Source of the DNA: G963668345 sp965226215
GTDB taxonomy: Bacteria > Acidobacteriota > Terriglobia > Bryobacterales > UBA6623
Direction: 5' to 3'
Assembly (NCBI GenBank): GCA_965226215.1
Contig: CBDDCH010000002.1
Coordinates: 3,534,001-3,598,000, forward strand
DNA length: 64,000 nucleotides
Within the stretch, counting starts at the first letter, position 1, and each line of letters begins with the position of its first letter. A program made the position numbers and the translations under genes. This document shows, in pieces, positions 37,255-46,780 of this stretch. The notes below the pieces were generated by a model, which saw only the letters and a program-made list of their open reading frames with translations, was not told the DNA's origin and searched no databases.

Positions 37255-38407
37255 GTGTAGTGCCACATAAATAGCTGCACAATAACACCCTTTTCGCGGT
37301 AGGATGGTTTATGTGGCCATCCGCTGACGCTCTAGCCCTCACCGCTCCGCAGCGAAACGCTCTTCGTCGCCTCGTTCGAGGCCGCAATACGACGCAGACA
37401 ATGGTCTTGCGAGCGCACATTGTTTTGCGCTGTGCGCAGGGGTTGGCGAACCACGCCATGGCCCGCGAACTCGGCGTCAACCGCAAGACCGTCATCCTGT
37501 GGCGAAAGCGCTTCGCCCAGTCCGGCCTCGACGGACTCCGCGATCGGACGCGCCCCGGACGCAAACCGGCGCTCTCCGCTGAATTCGTCCAATGCATCCT
37601 CGATACAACGCTTCACGAGAAGCCCCGGGCGGCCACGCATTGGAGCACCCGCACCCTCGCCAAGCACTTGGGCGTCTCCAAGATGGCCATCCAGCGCGTC
37701 TGGAAAGCGCACGGACTGCAGCCCCATCGCCTCGAAACTTTCAAGCTCAGCCGCGACAAGCAGTTCGTCGAGAAACTCCGCGACGTGGTCGGGCTGTACT
37801 TGAATCCGCCCGAGCACGCGCTGGTGCTCAGCGTCGATGAGAAAAGCCAGATCCAGGCCTTAGACCGCAGCCAGCCGGGACTGCCCCTGAAAAAGGGTCG
37901 CGCCGGCACCATGACCCACGACTTCAAACGACATGGCACAACGACGCTGTTCGCCGCCTTCAATGTGCTCGACGGCCAGGTGATCGGGGAGTGTCTGCCG
38001 CGACATCGGCACCAGGAATTCCTCAAATTCCTACGCAAGATCGATCGCGAAACGCCACCGGCGCTGGAGCTGCATCTGATCGTGGACAACTACTCCACGC
38101 ATAAGCATGAGCAGGTGAAGAAGTGGCTCGCGAAGCACCCCCGCTTCCACTTTCACTTCATTCCCACGTCTTCTTCTTGGCTCAATCTCGTCGAGCGCTG
38201 GTTCCGCGAGCTGACACAGAAGCGCATCCGCCGCGGCGTGTTCCGCAGTGTTCCCGAACTCGAGGCCGCCATCCACGAGTACCTGGAAGCGAGTAACCAA
38301 GCGGCCAAGCCCTTTGTCTGGACAGCTCCGGCACAAGATATCCTCGCCAAAGTCGAGCGCGCCGCCAAAACCCACGCCTTTGTCCAGAACCGTTAGTGGC
38401 ACTACAC
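37255..38407 (+). mobile_element. IS630-family element (1153 bp)
   Basis: The ends GTGTAGTGCCAC (left) and GTGGCACTACAC (right) are perfect inverted repeats, each bordered by TA (37253-37254 and 38408-38409), the target duplication of IS630/Tc1-type elements. Excision would leave one TA and restores the methylase frame, so this is a simple and probably recent insertion. Confidence 0.95.
37311..38396 (+). CDS. IS630-family transposase
   Basis: A 361-residue Tc1/mariner-like transposase. The N-terminal HTH includes RELGVNRKTVILWRKRFAQS, the second HTH has LAKHLGVSKMAIQRVWKAHG, and the DDE core reads VLSVDEKSQIQALDR, LHLIVDNYSTHKHEQ and SSWLNLVERWFRELTQK. Intact from start to stop. Confidence 0.95.
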   Translation: MWPSADALALTAPQRNALRRLVRGRNTTQTMVLRAHIVLRCAQGLANHAMARELGVNRKTVILWRKRFAQSGLDGLRDRTRPGRKPALSAEFVQCILDTTLHEKPRAATHWSTRTLAKHLGVSKMAIQRVWKAHGLQPHRLETFKLSRDKQFVEKLRDVVGLYLNPPEHALVLSVDEKSQIQALDRSQPGLPLKKGRAGTMTHDFKRHGTTTLFAAFNVLDGQVIGECLPRHRHQEFLKFLRKIDRETPPALELHLIVDNYSTHKHEQVKKWLAKHPRFHFHFIPTSSSWLNLVERWFRELTQKRIRRGVFRSVPELEAAIHEYLEASNQAAKPFVWTAPAQDILAKVERAAKTHAFVQNR

Positions 38408-40391
38408 TAGCAGCGCCCATCGCATGCCACGGAATGTTGGGTTGCTGATGTAGCCGTGATTCGTGATGAACCCGTGAACTCCCCTGCCGGCTTGCTCCAG
38501 CAGCCAATGGGAGAGCCGGGTGAATCGGACGTAGAAGTCGTTCAACCACTTCGGGTTTCGTTCCTTTAAGGATTCGCCGTCCACCTCGAAGTAACTCAAC
38601 GTACTTCGGTCACTCTGGATCTCCCGACCGCGCATGATCGCAGCGATCCAGTCGCCGCCTCGCCCGGCCTCGCCCAGGTACGGTGGATTACCGATCACCA
38701 CCGTGAACCGCCGCTTCCGCTTGATCTCGTTCACCGCCTCGGCCTCATGCGCCAGCGCCGGCAGGAAGCCGAGCGTGAACTGCCATTGGCCCGGCGGCTC
38801 GAGCGCGTTCGTCAGGTACACCCGAGCCCGCTCGTCGCTCTCGAAGCGGTAGCCTGTCTCGTAGAGTTTGAGGCCGATCTTGAGGTGCGCGATGGCATAG
38901 GGCGCCATCAAGAGCTCGTACCCGTGCAGGCGCGGCAGGAGGTGCTTCGGGACGTAATCGTTCCAGAGCGCCTGGATCTTCTTCTCGCCGTGGCCCTGGG
39001 CCTTCCACTTCTCCACCATCGCCCTGTGGATGAGGTCGATGACCTCCACGAGGAAGGTGCCGGTGCCCGTGGCGGGGTCGAGGATCTGGACGAAATCCTG
39101 GTCGGACTGCGTGCCGTCTGGGATCTCTAGATCTTCGTGGCGCTTCGCCATCTCGCCCCAGGTCGTGGTGTCGGCGAGGCCGTCTTGAAGCCCGAGCTCC
39201 GTGCGCAGCAACTCGTCCACCGATCGCACGATGTAGGAGACCACTGGGCTCGGGGTGTAGAAGACGCCACGGCTCACCTTCTGCTTCTTGTCGTAGGCCG
39301 CGAGGAAGTGCTCGTAGAAGTGAATGACCGGGTCTTCTTGGGGGTTGCGGTCGCCGAAGTCGCGGACGACGGCCTCCATTTTTGCCCGGTCGAGGAGCTC
39401 GACAACCTCGGAGACGCCAAGCTCATCGAAGTCAATGCCAGGGCCGCCGGCCCCGCTGCGCCGCCCGCCCACGCGCAGGAAGGTCTCCATCAGCTCCCGG
39501 AGGAACGGGCTCGTCCGCATGTGGGCGGCGAAGTCGTCGGCGGTGCGCCGCGCGGGGTCGGTGATGCGGGCCGAGAGAAGGCTGTATGTGATGGTCTGGG
39601 CGTACATGTCGGCAAAGCCGTCCGCGTCCAGGTCGTGCACGAGCGCTGCCTGGAACGCCTTCATGAGCGTGTTCAGCGGGCCGCGTTGGGTCTCGATGGC
39701 GAGGGCGGTCGTGATCCGGTCGCGGATGCTGCGCGCGAGCTCGGCCAGACGAACCGAAAGCTCGCTGGACGTGGTGATGACCTCACGGTGGCGAAGCGTG
39801 AAAGCGGCGCGCCACTGCTCGCGCCACGCGCTGGCGTCACTGTCGTTCTTGGGCCAGGCAAGGTGCTCGGTGAGTTCCGTGGCAACGGTGTCGAGGTGCA
39901 ACGCGGTGTCGCGGTTGTCCCAGCCGAGCACCTTGAGGGTCGGCAGGTCGGGGCCGTTCGTGGGCGTCGAGAAATGGGCGAAGCTGATCTGCCGCTCGTC
40001 ACCCACGCCGTAGTTGGAGACGAAGAGCAGGTCATCCTTGGCCCAGGCGGTCCGCTCGGCGCTGTTGGCGGAGGCACGCTTCTTGAGTGCCACCTGGCTA
40101 AGAATGCGGCGCAGCGCCACGACGGGGAGCTTCTTTGGCTCGAACTTGACGAAGAAGATGCCCCATGGCTGACGTTGAGAGAGGGGCCGTAGGCGCTTAA
40201 TACTCTGGATTTTGGCCGCTGTCTTCGGGTCGATGCCGAGCTCATCGGCGGTGAAGTCGTAGAATAGATCGTCCACGTCCTCGAACGAGTCCCTCGCAAT
40301 CGGCCAGCCCATCTCGTCGCGCAGGTAGGCGATAAGCTGGTCGAAGCGTTTGATGCTCGCGAGGGCGCTGCGGTGGTCGGTCGCCATCGGC

Positions 40392-43300
40392 TCAGCCCTC
40401 GTTGAGTTCCATCCAGCACTTAAGCAACGGCTTCACGCCCACTGGGGCGTCGACACGCTTGAGATAGCTGTTCTTGATGTGTTTCTCGATCTTGGTCCGA
40501 ATCTCGACCAGGGTCTTCTCCTCGGTGGTGCACTGGCGCGGCGTCTCGGGTGTGGACCGGATGCTGCCAGCGATCCCGCCCGGATCTTCGAGAATCGCGC
40601 CGCGGTCGAGGTCATAGAGGTACCAGCGGGTCGTGCCCGCCTCCTCGGTGAACTCGTCGGCCTCCTTGTCGAGGGCGGGAAGCGCGTAGCAGAAGAACAC
40701 GCCACGCGCCCCGTGGGCCGCGCGCTTGCGGCCGCTGACGGTGGCGCCGGGGAGGCGCTTGAGGCGTGCCTCCAGTTTGGGGTCGGCCTGAAGCAGTGCC
40801 TGGTACTCGAGGTGCATGTCCTCGACCGCGGTCTTGGTGCCCTCGTAGGTGTGATTGAATTCCTTGAGCGCGGCGAAGTTGTCCTGGGGAGTCAGGAGCT
40901 TCTTTCCCTCGATCCCGAGCGTCTTCGAGATCAGCAGCGTCTTCTGCGTGACCTTGGTGTAGAGCGTGAGGATCGCGTTCAGCTCGTCAGGCGGCAGGAA
41001 GTTCCAGAAGCTCACCGTCCCGCGGGAGCCGGCGACCTCCGCGTGGTCGGCGACCAGCCGCTTCTCGATCTCCGGGTTCATGCGCCGGTCCACGCGGCCG
41101 ATGCGCTGCATTAGACGCACCGGGTTCCAGTGGATGTCGTAGTTGATCATCCGCGATGCGTCCTGGAGGTTCAGGCCCTCGGAGAGGACGTCTGTGGAAA
41201 TGAGGACGCGGATCTCCGTGCGGCCTTTCTCCGCAAGCGCCGGCGAGGAGAGACTGTTGTAGTAGGGCGAGAAGCGCTGGATGACGTCGGCGCGGTTGCC
41301 CGGGGAGGCGCTGTCGACCTGGGCGACGCCGTCGATGCCGGCCTGGTCGAGTTGGCGCTTCAGATAGCGGGCGGTGTCGGCGAACTCGGTGAAGATGAGG
41401 ACCTTCTGGTCGGTGAGTTCTTTCGTCTTGAGCAGCCGGCTGAGCTTCTGGAGCTTGTCGTCGTGCGTGGGCTCGAACTTCCGGGCCTCGGCCGTGAAGT
41501 GCGCCAGCTGGTTGAGATCACGGAAGGTTTCCGTGATCATGGCCGGGACATCATACTGCTCTCGGTCTAACGGTGTAACCGCATCGAGCATCTCCGTGGG
41601 CACGATGTCTTCGTCCTCCGATTCGTCTCCGTCTTGACCCCAGAACTCGAGTTGCCGACTGCGTGCGTAGCCAAGGATCTGGGCGTTGTCGGACTTCCAG
41701 TGCTCAAGCTTCCTCTTCTCCGCCACGGTCTCGCTATGAACCTCGAGAAAGGCCAGCAGCTTCCGGAGCAGCCGGTCGCAGGAGAGTTCGAACGCGACAA
41801 CGGAGCTTTCGAAGCGCTTGAGGAAGTTCGTACGGATCAGCCCAACGACTTGCTTCTGCCGGTTCTGTTCGAATGGATCGATGCGTGTGTCCGGTCCCTT
41901 GTACCAAGCGAGTGGGTAATACATGGGGAGCGTGAAGAGCGGGTTCTGCTGCGTGAACGCGTTCTCGAACATGTCGAGCAGCCGCCCGTAGGTCTTGCGA
42001 ATGGAGTACGCGGCCACCTGCGGCGGCTTGCGCGCCGGGAAGGCGGCCGCCAGCCCCGTCTCTCGGATCTGGCTCTCGCGCGCGTAGGCGCGGCTACGCT
42101 GCACGACGAGGTGGCGGAAGATATCGTCAGAGAAGAGGATTTCATGCGTCTCGGTCAACTGTTCGGAGACATCGGTCAGGTCGTGCCCGACCCGATTGCG
42201 TAGGGCCTTCTCCATCTGGTTGAAGTGCGCACGCAGGTTGTTGACGCCCAACGTGCGGGCGAAATACGTCTCGTCCCGGCGCGTGAACAGCTCGGCCATG
42301 TGCCGAAAGTCGCTCAGCCGGTTGTTGATCGGCGTGGCGGTGAGCAGGAAGAGGGTCTTCGCCCGCTTCGCGTTGTCGAGCAGGTCGTAGAGGCGATAGT
42401 AGCGCGACGGTTCTGTGTCCTCGTCGTCGCCCCGTGTCCCTGGGTTGCGGAAGTGGTGCGCTTCGTCGATCACCACGATGTCTGCAAGCTCGGCGATGTG
42501 CCGGAATCGCTCCGGGAAGTCACCCTTGCGGCCAAGGTCCGTGTGGCTGAAGACCGCGAGGTTGCTGAAGTCCGCGTGCCCACCGACGCCGCCGATGTGC
42601 GGCAACCACTCGCGCAGATGCGGTTCCCACACGCCCTCCTTGGTCGCCTTGGGAGCGAAGAGCACCACGCGCTTCCCTTCGTGCAGCACCAACCGCTCGA
42701 TCAGCATCAGTCCGACGAAGGTCTTGCCGAGGCCCACGCCGTCGCACAGGAACGCGCCGCCATGCTGGCGGGCAATCTTCATGAGCGCCCGGTAGGCCTC
42801 TTGCTGATAGCGGTCGATCCGGGGAAACATCTTCGAGCGGGTTTCGTCCCACTCGGTCGCCGTCAGCTCGTGGCCGCGGAAGTACTCCTGCAGCGCCTTG
42901 GCGTACACATCGAACGGCGTATAGCGGTGCGTGTGGCGCGCGATGGTCTCGATGACCGCGTCGGTGACCTCGGCCGCCTCGTTCCAGTGCGTCTCGAACC
43001 ATTCCTGAAGCTGGGCAACCTCGCGTGCGCTCTGGACCTGGATATTGAGCTCGATGTTCTTCGTCAGGCCAGGGGCGGTGAAGTTGCTCGACCCGACCAG
43101 CGCCTGCGAGCCGACCACCTCGAGCTTCGCGTGCGTGATGTACGCCTTCGCGTGGAACTTGTCCTTGTCGTAGACACGGCACTCGATCTGGCCGGAGCGC
43201 AGCGCGTCGAGAATCGCGGGGACACCGTGCAAGAACGGGTTGGTGCCCTTATTCTCCTCAAGGCTCCCATCGAGGATCTGCACCGCGCGCCCCCGCACAG

Positions 43301-43538
43301 CGTCGAGCAGCGCCGTGCGCGTGCGGTACGTCGTCTCGGCGCCCATCAGAATCCGAATGTTGTCGAGCGACTGCCACTGGCCATCGAGGGCGAGCAAGGC
43401 GCCGATTTCGAAGTACCCCGTCGCAATATCGAACGCCTTGGCGATGCCGGCCCACTCTTCGAGATAGCGGAGCCCCGTCCAGCCGGAGACGCTGTTGTCG
43501 ACAATGAAGAGGCCTCGGCCTTTGGGGTCAGCGGTCAT
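40392..43538 (-). CDS. PLD-nuclease/SNF2-type helicase fusion
   Basis: A 1048-residue protein. Residues 1-180 form a phospholipase D-like domain with one HxK motif (KFHAKAYITHAKLEVVGSQA, then LVGSSNFTAPGL). An SF2/SNF2 helicase core follows: Walker A CDGVGLGKTFVGLMLIERL, DEAH box VVIDEAHHFRNPG, motif III LFLLTATPINNRL and the C-terminal lobe VLISTDVLSEGLNLQDAS with NPVRLMQRIGRVDR. Fused PLD-helicases accompany Eco57I/ISP methylases and are thought to act as the restriction or translocase half of phage-defence modules, comparable in parts to DISARM. The partner methylase is broken by IS630, so this protein may now act without host protection. Confidence 0.88.
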   Translation of the reverse strand: MTADPKGRGLFIVDNSVSGWTGLRYLEEWAGIAKAFDIATGYFEIGALLALDGQWQSLDNIRILMGAETTYRTRTALLDAVRGRAVQILDGSLEENKGTNPFLHGVPAILDALRSGQIECRVYDKDKFHAKAYITHAKLEVVGSQALVGSSNFTAPGLTKNIELNIQVQSAREVAQLQEWFETHWNEAAEVTDAVIETIARHTHRYTPFDVYAKALQEYFRGHELTATEWDETRSKMFPRIDRYQQEAYRALMKIARQHGGAFLCDGVGLGKTFVGLMLIERLVLHEGKRVVLFAPKATKEGVWEPHLREWLPHIGGVGGHADFSNLAVFSHTDLGRKGDFPERFRHIAELADIVVIDEAHHFRNPGTRGDDEDTEPSRYYRLYDLLDNAKRAKTLFLLTATPINNRLSDFRHMAELFTRRDETYFARTLGVNNLRAHFNQMEKALRNRVGHDLTDVSEQLTETHEILFSDDIFRHLVVQRSRAYARESQIRETGLAAAFPARKPPQVAAYSIRKTYGRLLDMFENAFTQQNPLFTLPMYYPLAWYKGPDTRIDPFEQNRQKQVVGLIRTNFLKRFESSVVAFELSCDRLLRKLLAFLEVHSETVAEKRKLEHWKSDNAQILGYARSRQLEFWGQDGDESEDEDIVPTEMLDAVTPLDREQYDVPAMITETFRDLNQLAHFTAEARKFEPTHDDKLQKLSRLLKTKELTDQKVLIFTEFADTARYLKRQLDQAGIDGVAQVDSASPGNRADVIQRFSPYYNSLSSPALAEKGRTEIRVLISTDVLSEGLNLQDASRMINYDIHWNPVRLMQRIGRVDRRMNPEIEKRLVADHAEVAGSRGTVSFWNFLPPDELNAILTLYTKVTQKTLLISKTLGIEGKKLLTPQDNFAALKEFNHTYEGTKTAVEDMHLEYQALLQADPKLEARLKRLPGATVSGRKRAAHGARGVFFCYALPALDKEADEFTEEAGTTRWYLYDLDRGAILEDPGGIAGSIRSTPETPRQCTTEEKTLVEIRTKIEKHIKNSYLKRVDAPVGVKPLLKCWMELNEG

Positions 43539-43652
43539 CGAGACCTCTCAGAACGTCCGTCGCGCTGACAGATCGGGGCGTTACCGTTGTCGCTCGACCA
43601 GATCGGCAACCCGGCATCGATGCACGACTGACCACTTCTTGCCACGACCGGC

Positions 43653-43958
43653 CTACACCGCCGTGTGCCGGGGCTTCACGCCCGCGGCAATTTGGTGGCC
43701 CACGGCTATCTCCGCTCGGCGCAGCTCATAGGTTTTTTGCAGGTTCAGCCAGACCTGCGGCGTCGTCCCGAAATAACGCGCCAGCCGGAGTGCCGTGTCG
43801 GCGGTCACGCCGCGCTGCCCGTGCAGGATCGCCGTGATCCGGTTCACCGGCACATCCAGCGCCTTGGACAACGCATTGGCCGACAGCCCGAGTGCCTGGA
43901 GTTCGTCCCGCAAGATCTCTCCTGGATGCACCGGCCGCATACCGTTGTTTACGGTCAT
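43653..43958 (-). CDS. higA: HigA-type antitoxin (XRE HTH)
   Basis: A 101-residue antitoxin starting MTVNNGMRPVHPGEILRDEL. The HTH segment is LGLSANALSKALDVPVNRIT, followed by AILHGQRGVTADTALRLARY and FGTTPQVWLNLQKTYELR, the standard HigA/VapI pattern. It neutralises the RNase encoded just upstream and represses the operon. The gene order toxin then antitoxin, with a 12-bp gap, is usual for higBA. Confidence 0.92.
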   Translation of the reverse strand: MTVNNGMRPVHPGEILRDELQALGLSANALSKALDVPVNRITAILHGQRGVTADTALRLARYFGTTPQVWLNLQKTYELRRAEIAVGHQIAAGVKPRHTAV

Positions 43959-43970
43959 CGGTTCAACCTC

Positions 43971-44249
43971 CTAGTGATAGTCCACGATCGCCACCTCGCC
44001 AGGCCCGTCATCGTCCCACCGGAAACAAATCCGCCATTGCGCGTTGATCCGGATGCTGTACTGCCCGGCCCGGTCGCCCCGCAGGGCCTCCAGGCGGTTG
44101 CTCGGTAAGCCAGCCAGGTCCTGGAGGGCTTCCGCGCTGTCTAGATAGGTGAGCCGGCGCACGGCCTGATCGGCGAACCCCTGGAATGCCGGGACACGAT
44201 GCCCTTCGAAGAACCGCCGGGTGTTCCGGTCCCTGAAGCTGCGGATCAT
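43971..44249 (-). CDS. higB: HigB/RelE-family toxin
   Basis: A 92-residue RelE-superfamily ribosome-dependent mRNA endonuclease. Family features: MIRSFRDRNTRRFFEGHRVP at the N-terminus, the LAGLPSNRLEALRGDRAGQY segment, SIRINAQWRICFRWDDDGPG and the C-terminal VAIVDYH. First gene of the higBA operon; an inverted repeat operator candidate lies 22 bp upstream of its start. Confidence 0.92.
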   Translation of the reverse strand: MIRSFRDRNTRRFFEGHRVPAFQGFADQAVRRLTYLDSAEALQDLAGLPSNRLEALRGDRAGQYSIRINAQWRICFRWDDDGPGEVAIVDYH

Positions 44250-44270
44250 AGCCCGTCACCATTATAAATG

Positions 44271-44285
44271 TTACGACATACGTAA
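44271..44285. promoter_or_regulatory. Putative HigA operator upstream of higBA
   Basis: TTACG-ACATA-CGTAA is a perfect 5-bp inverted repeat in an AT-rich stretch just upstream of higB. HigA antitoxins bind such short palindromes in their own promoters. The position fits; binding is inferred. Confidence 0.5.
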
Positions 44286-44434
44286 ATGATTAGGGCTGCG
44301 TGCGAGCGAAGGCAGTCTGGAGCTGTTTTAGCCCTGTAGGCCTAGACCCAACAGTCGTGTCACCAGGGGCCATTTGAGTTGAGGCGCGAGCAATGTCAGG
44401 GTGGGTAGGAACAGAAAACCGGCTTAAGCTTGGG

Positions 44435-44602
44435 TCTCTACGAGCCGCTGGGCGCTGACGCCGGCGGATCATGTACTAGTCATGGCAAAGAGCGAGGCGA
44501 ACCGGATGGACTTTGCCCTGCTGCTGTTGTTTTACCGAGCACATGGCCGGTTTCCCAATGAGCCCGAGGAAATCGAACCAGGCGCTGTCGGTAGGGTGGG
44601 CC
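44435..44602 (+). pseudogene. Tn3-family transposase fragment (DUF4158 region)
   Basis: The plus strand reads WALTPADHVLVMAKSEANRM then DFALLLLFYRAHGRFPNEPE. This matches the N-terminal DUF4158 region of Tn3-type transposases. It is cut after about 55 residues by the IS3 element end at 44603. With the resolvase remnant at 35484 it suggests that a Tn3-like transposon once bordered the restriction-like module. Confidence 0.6.
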
Positions 44603-44683
44603 TGACCTGCCCCCAAAGTATGGTCCAGTTGGAATGAGAGGAATCGGGGTTGGGGGCCCTAGATCCCGGGCTGCTCTCAGAGG

Positions 44684-44815
44684 GGCATCGCCCTCGTAAT
44701 CGGTCCTTCTTGGGCGGCGGGGCGGGTTCAGTCAAGGGCGCGCCCACAGGGCGCGGCGCAGCGAACCCTTGACGGGTCCCGTCCCGCCGCGTACTCTCGG
44801 TCACCAGGGCGATGG
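44684..44815. repeat. Large nested hairpin with GTCAAGGG core
   Basis: A palindrome of about 130 bp. The outer arms are CATCGCCCT and AGGGCGATG, the middle arms GGCGGGGCGGG and CCCGTCCCGCC, and the inner arms GTCAAGGG and CCCTTGAC. The inner pair and its spacing match the repeat units at 31501 and 31782. It lies inside the IS3 tail, next to the end of orfB. Confidence 0.6.
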
Positions 44816-44821
44816 CCCGTT

Positions 44822-45670
44822 TCACGCCGCCTCCTCGCACTCGCGGCGGGCAAACTCGCGGGGCGTCTGATATCCCAGCGAACTATGCGGCCGTTCGGTG
44901 TTGTAGTCCTCGCGCCAGGCCGCGATCTTGCCTTGGGCGTCGGCCAAGTTGGTGAACCAATGCGTGTTCAAACATTCCTCTCGGAAGCGTCCGTTGAAGC
45001 TTTCAATAAAAGCGTTCTGTACGGGTTTACCCGGCTCGATGAAGTCCCGGCGCACCTTCGCTTCCAGCGCCCAAGCCTCCACGGCCCGCGATTGAAACTC
45101 CGGTCCGTTGTCGCTCAAGATCGCCTCCGGACGGCCGCGTTCGGCGGCCACGCGTTCCAACACCCGTCGCACCCTTGCGCCTCCCAACGACGTGTCAACT
45201 TCGATCGCCAGGCATTCTCGCGTGAACTCGTCGACCAGGGTTAAGTTGCGAAACGAGCGCCCCGAGGCCAACCCGTCGCTGACGAAATCCATCGACCAAC
45301 GCTGGTTGACGCGTTGGGGCGCGGCCGAGGGCGTGCCGGCGCGACGCAGCTTACGGCGGGTTTTACGACCGAGCGCCAACCCTTCTTCGCGGTAAAGTCG
45401 ATGCACCCGCTTGGGGTTGACCGAGCGGCCTTCGCGCCGCAATAACGCCGTCAGGTGCCGATAGCCGAAGCGCGGCCTCTCGGCGGCCAACTCGCGTAAG
45501 CGCTTCCGCAGGGCTTGCTCGTCGGTGCGAGGCCGCGCCTGATAACGCTTGGTCGAGCGCGCCAGTCGGATCAGCCCGCAGGCTTTGCGTTCACCGCGGT
45601 GATGGTGTTCGATCAGGTGGTTCACCGCGTCACGCCGTGCCTGGGGCTCTAGAAGTTTTTTGACAACACG
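44822..45670 (-). CDS. IS3-family transposase OrfB (integrase core)
   Basis: About 280 residues of integrase-type transposase: an HTH_21 region (ERPRFGYRHLTALLRREGRS), then the rve core with WSMDFVSDGLASGRSF (first Asp), ILSDNGPEFQSRAVEAW (second Asp) and FIESFNGRFREECLNTHWF (Glu). It is normally made by a -1 frameshift from orfA, whose end at 45649 overlaps it. The frame stays open far upstream to 46315, but that part reads antisense to another transposase and is not real coding. Confidence 0.85.
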   Translation of the reverse strand, partial: RVVKKLLEPQARRDAVNHLIEHHHRGERKACGLIRLARSTKRYQARPRTDEQALRKRLRELAAERPRFGYRHLTALLRREGRSVNPKRVHRLYREEGLALGRKTRRKLRRAGTPSAAPQRVNQRWSMDFVSDGLASGRSFRNLTLVDEFTRECLAIEVDTSLGGARVRRVLERVAAERGRPEAILSDNGPEFQSRAVEAWALEAKVRRDFIEPGKPVQNAFIESFNGRFREECLNTHWFTNLADAQGKIAAWREDYNTERPHSSLGYQTPREFARRECEEAA

Positions 45671-45833
45671 TCCTGGAGCGCTTGTTTGTCGAGGCTGAGG
45701 TCGGCGATCAGTTGTTTGAGTTTGCGGTTCTCGTCTTCGAGTTGCCGCAGTCTCTTGGCCTCGGAGAGTTCGAGCCCGCCGTACTTGGCTTTCCAACGGT
45801 AAAAGGTCTGCTCGCTGATGCCGTGTTGAGGCG
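45649..45833 (-). pseudogene. IS3-family OrfA, 5'-truncated
   Basis: Only the C-terminal part is left: HGISEQTFYRWKAKYGGLEL and the leucine-zipper KRLRQLEDENRKLKQLIADL, ending ALQDVLSKNF. The usual start of orfA (KKRRFSEEQI...) is missing and is replaced by unrelated sequence, so transposition is not possible without help. Confidence 0.8.
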
Positions 45834-45914
45834 TTGGTGCATGAATCGGTGTAAGCGAGCACGCTAGCGGCGGGGGTGGGGTCCAGTCCATCATAGAGAT
45901 CGGGGGGTAACGTC

Positions 45915-46663
45915 GTGGTCGCAGCGAAGTCGAGCCGAGTCAACCGCCAGTACAAGAAGAAGTACAGAATCCGGAACTGGAGGGAGTACGAGCGTGGCCT
46001 CAGGAGCCGCGGCGACGTCACGATCTGGCTGAGCGAGGATGCAATTGCCGCGTGGATACCACCGAAGAACGGTCTTCGCGGAGGCCAGCGGCGGTACTCG
46101 AACCTCGCGGTCCGGACCGCGTTGACCCTGCGGGTCGTCTTCAGCCTGCCGCTCCGCCAGACCGGAAGCTGCACATCGGGGTGGATGCCGAGGGGTTCAT
46201 TGTGGCGGCCGAACTCACAGCGAGCAGCCGGGACGACGCCTCCACACTCCCTGCTCTTCTCGACACAATCGAGGTTCCCATCCGGCGTTTCACCGCAGAC
46301 GGAGCCTACGACCACAGGTCAGTCTACGATCAACTCAGCGCGGCCGGTACAGAGAACGTCGTGATTGTGATTCCCCCTCGTCGCTCCGCGGTGTCGGCGG
46401 GGCCAACGGACGGCCCATGGGCGCAGCGTGACACGGCTCTTGAGAGGATTCGCCAGGTCGGGCGACGAGAGTGGCAGAAGGAGTCGGGCTACCGACAGCA
46501 GGCGCGCGTTGACAACAGCTTCTTCCGATACAAGTCCGTGCTCGGAGGCGGATTGAAGGCGAGGCACGGCAAAGCACAAAGGAGAGAAGTTGCGATCGGG
46601 TGTCACATCCTCAACCGGATGGCCGAGCTGGGTAGGCCGAAATCCTGCGCTGTGGTGTCCTGA
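45915..46663 (+). pseudogene. IS5-family transposase with internal deletion
   Basis: The 5' part (MVAAKSSRVNRQYKKKYRIR, NWREYERGLRSRGDVTIWLS, VFSLPLRQT) is in one frame and the 3' part (RKLHIGVDAEGFIVAAELTA, FTADGAYDHRSVYDQL, NSFFRYKSVLGGGLKARHGK) is in another. The junction at about 46162 lacks roughly 100 residues, including the first catalytic Asp region. The remnant is dead. Family assignment is from the C-terminal DDE segment. Confidence 0.8.
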
Positions 46664-46780
46664 ACGAGAAGTTGGAAAAGCGCCCCCACTCGCGCCGCAG
46701 TTGAATCATGCAACAGCGCCGAATCTGGTCAGTACCCTAACTAGATCTCAAACGACATCGGAGGGCATACTTCTGCGGAA

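Larger units (their letters stand above)
35699..40387 (-). pseudogene. Large Eco57I/ISP-type adenine methylase-specificity gene split by IS630
   Basis: Joining 40387-38408 with 37252-35699 gives an unbroken frame of 1177 residues. The SAM motif is LDPATGTGTFLVEVIDLIHR, the catalytic motif is VVIGNPPYLGEAGRGGDW, and the C-terminal half is a target-recognition type region ending IRIMAEIDDVIEAHGGWPDA. This type of protein (type ISP or Eco57I-like) methylates adenine and reads the target sequence. It lies 4 bp after the PLD-SNF2 helicase gene, so the two form a restriction-like module. The IS630 insertion falls after RGMRWALL, downstream of the catalytic motif, so only a truncated N-terminal half (661 residues) could be made. 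Confidence 0.85.
44603..45835 (-). mobile_element. IS3-family element, truncated at its orfA end
   Basis: The orfB-side end begins TGACCTGCCCCCAAAGTATG, a typical IS3 terminal repeat. On the other side the element loses its left end and the beginning of orfA near 45833, where an IS5-type remnant region starts, so no target duplication can be found. An unusually long 200-bp non-coding tail with a large hairpin lies between orfB and the end. Confidence 0.8.

Noticed and set aside
39137..40192. A 351-codon plus-strand frame
   Set aside because: It is antisense to the methylase gene and shows no domain.
42225..43568. A 447-codon plus-strand open frame
   Set aside because: It is antisense to the PLD-SNF2 helicase gene, and high GC keeps the opposite frame open.
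45671..46315. Long N-terminal extension of the IS3 OrfB frame
   Set aside because: It runs antisense through orfA and the IS5 transposase; real orfB begins near 45670 by frameshift from orfA.
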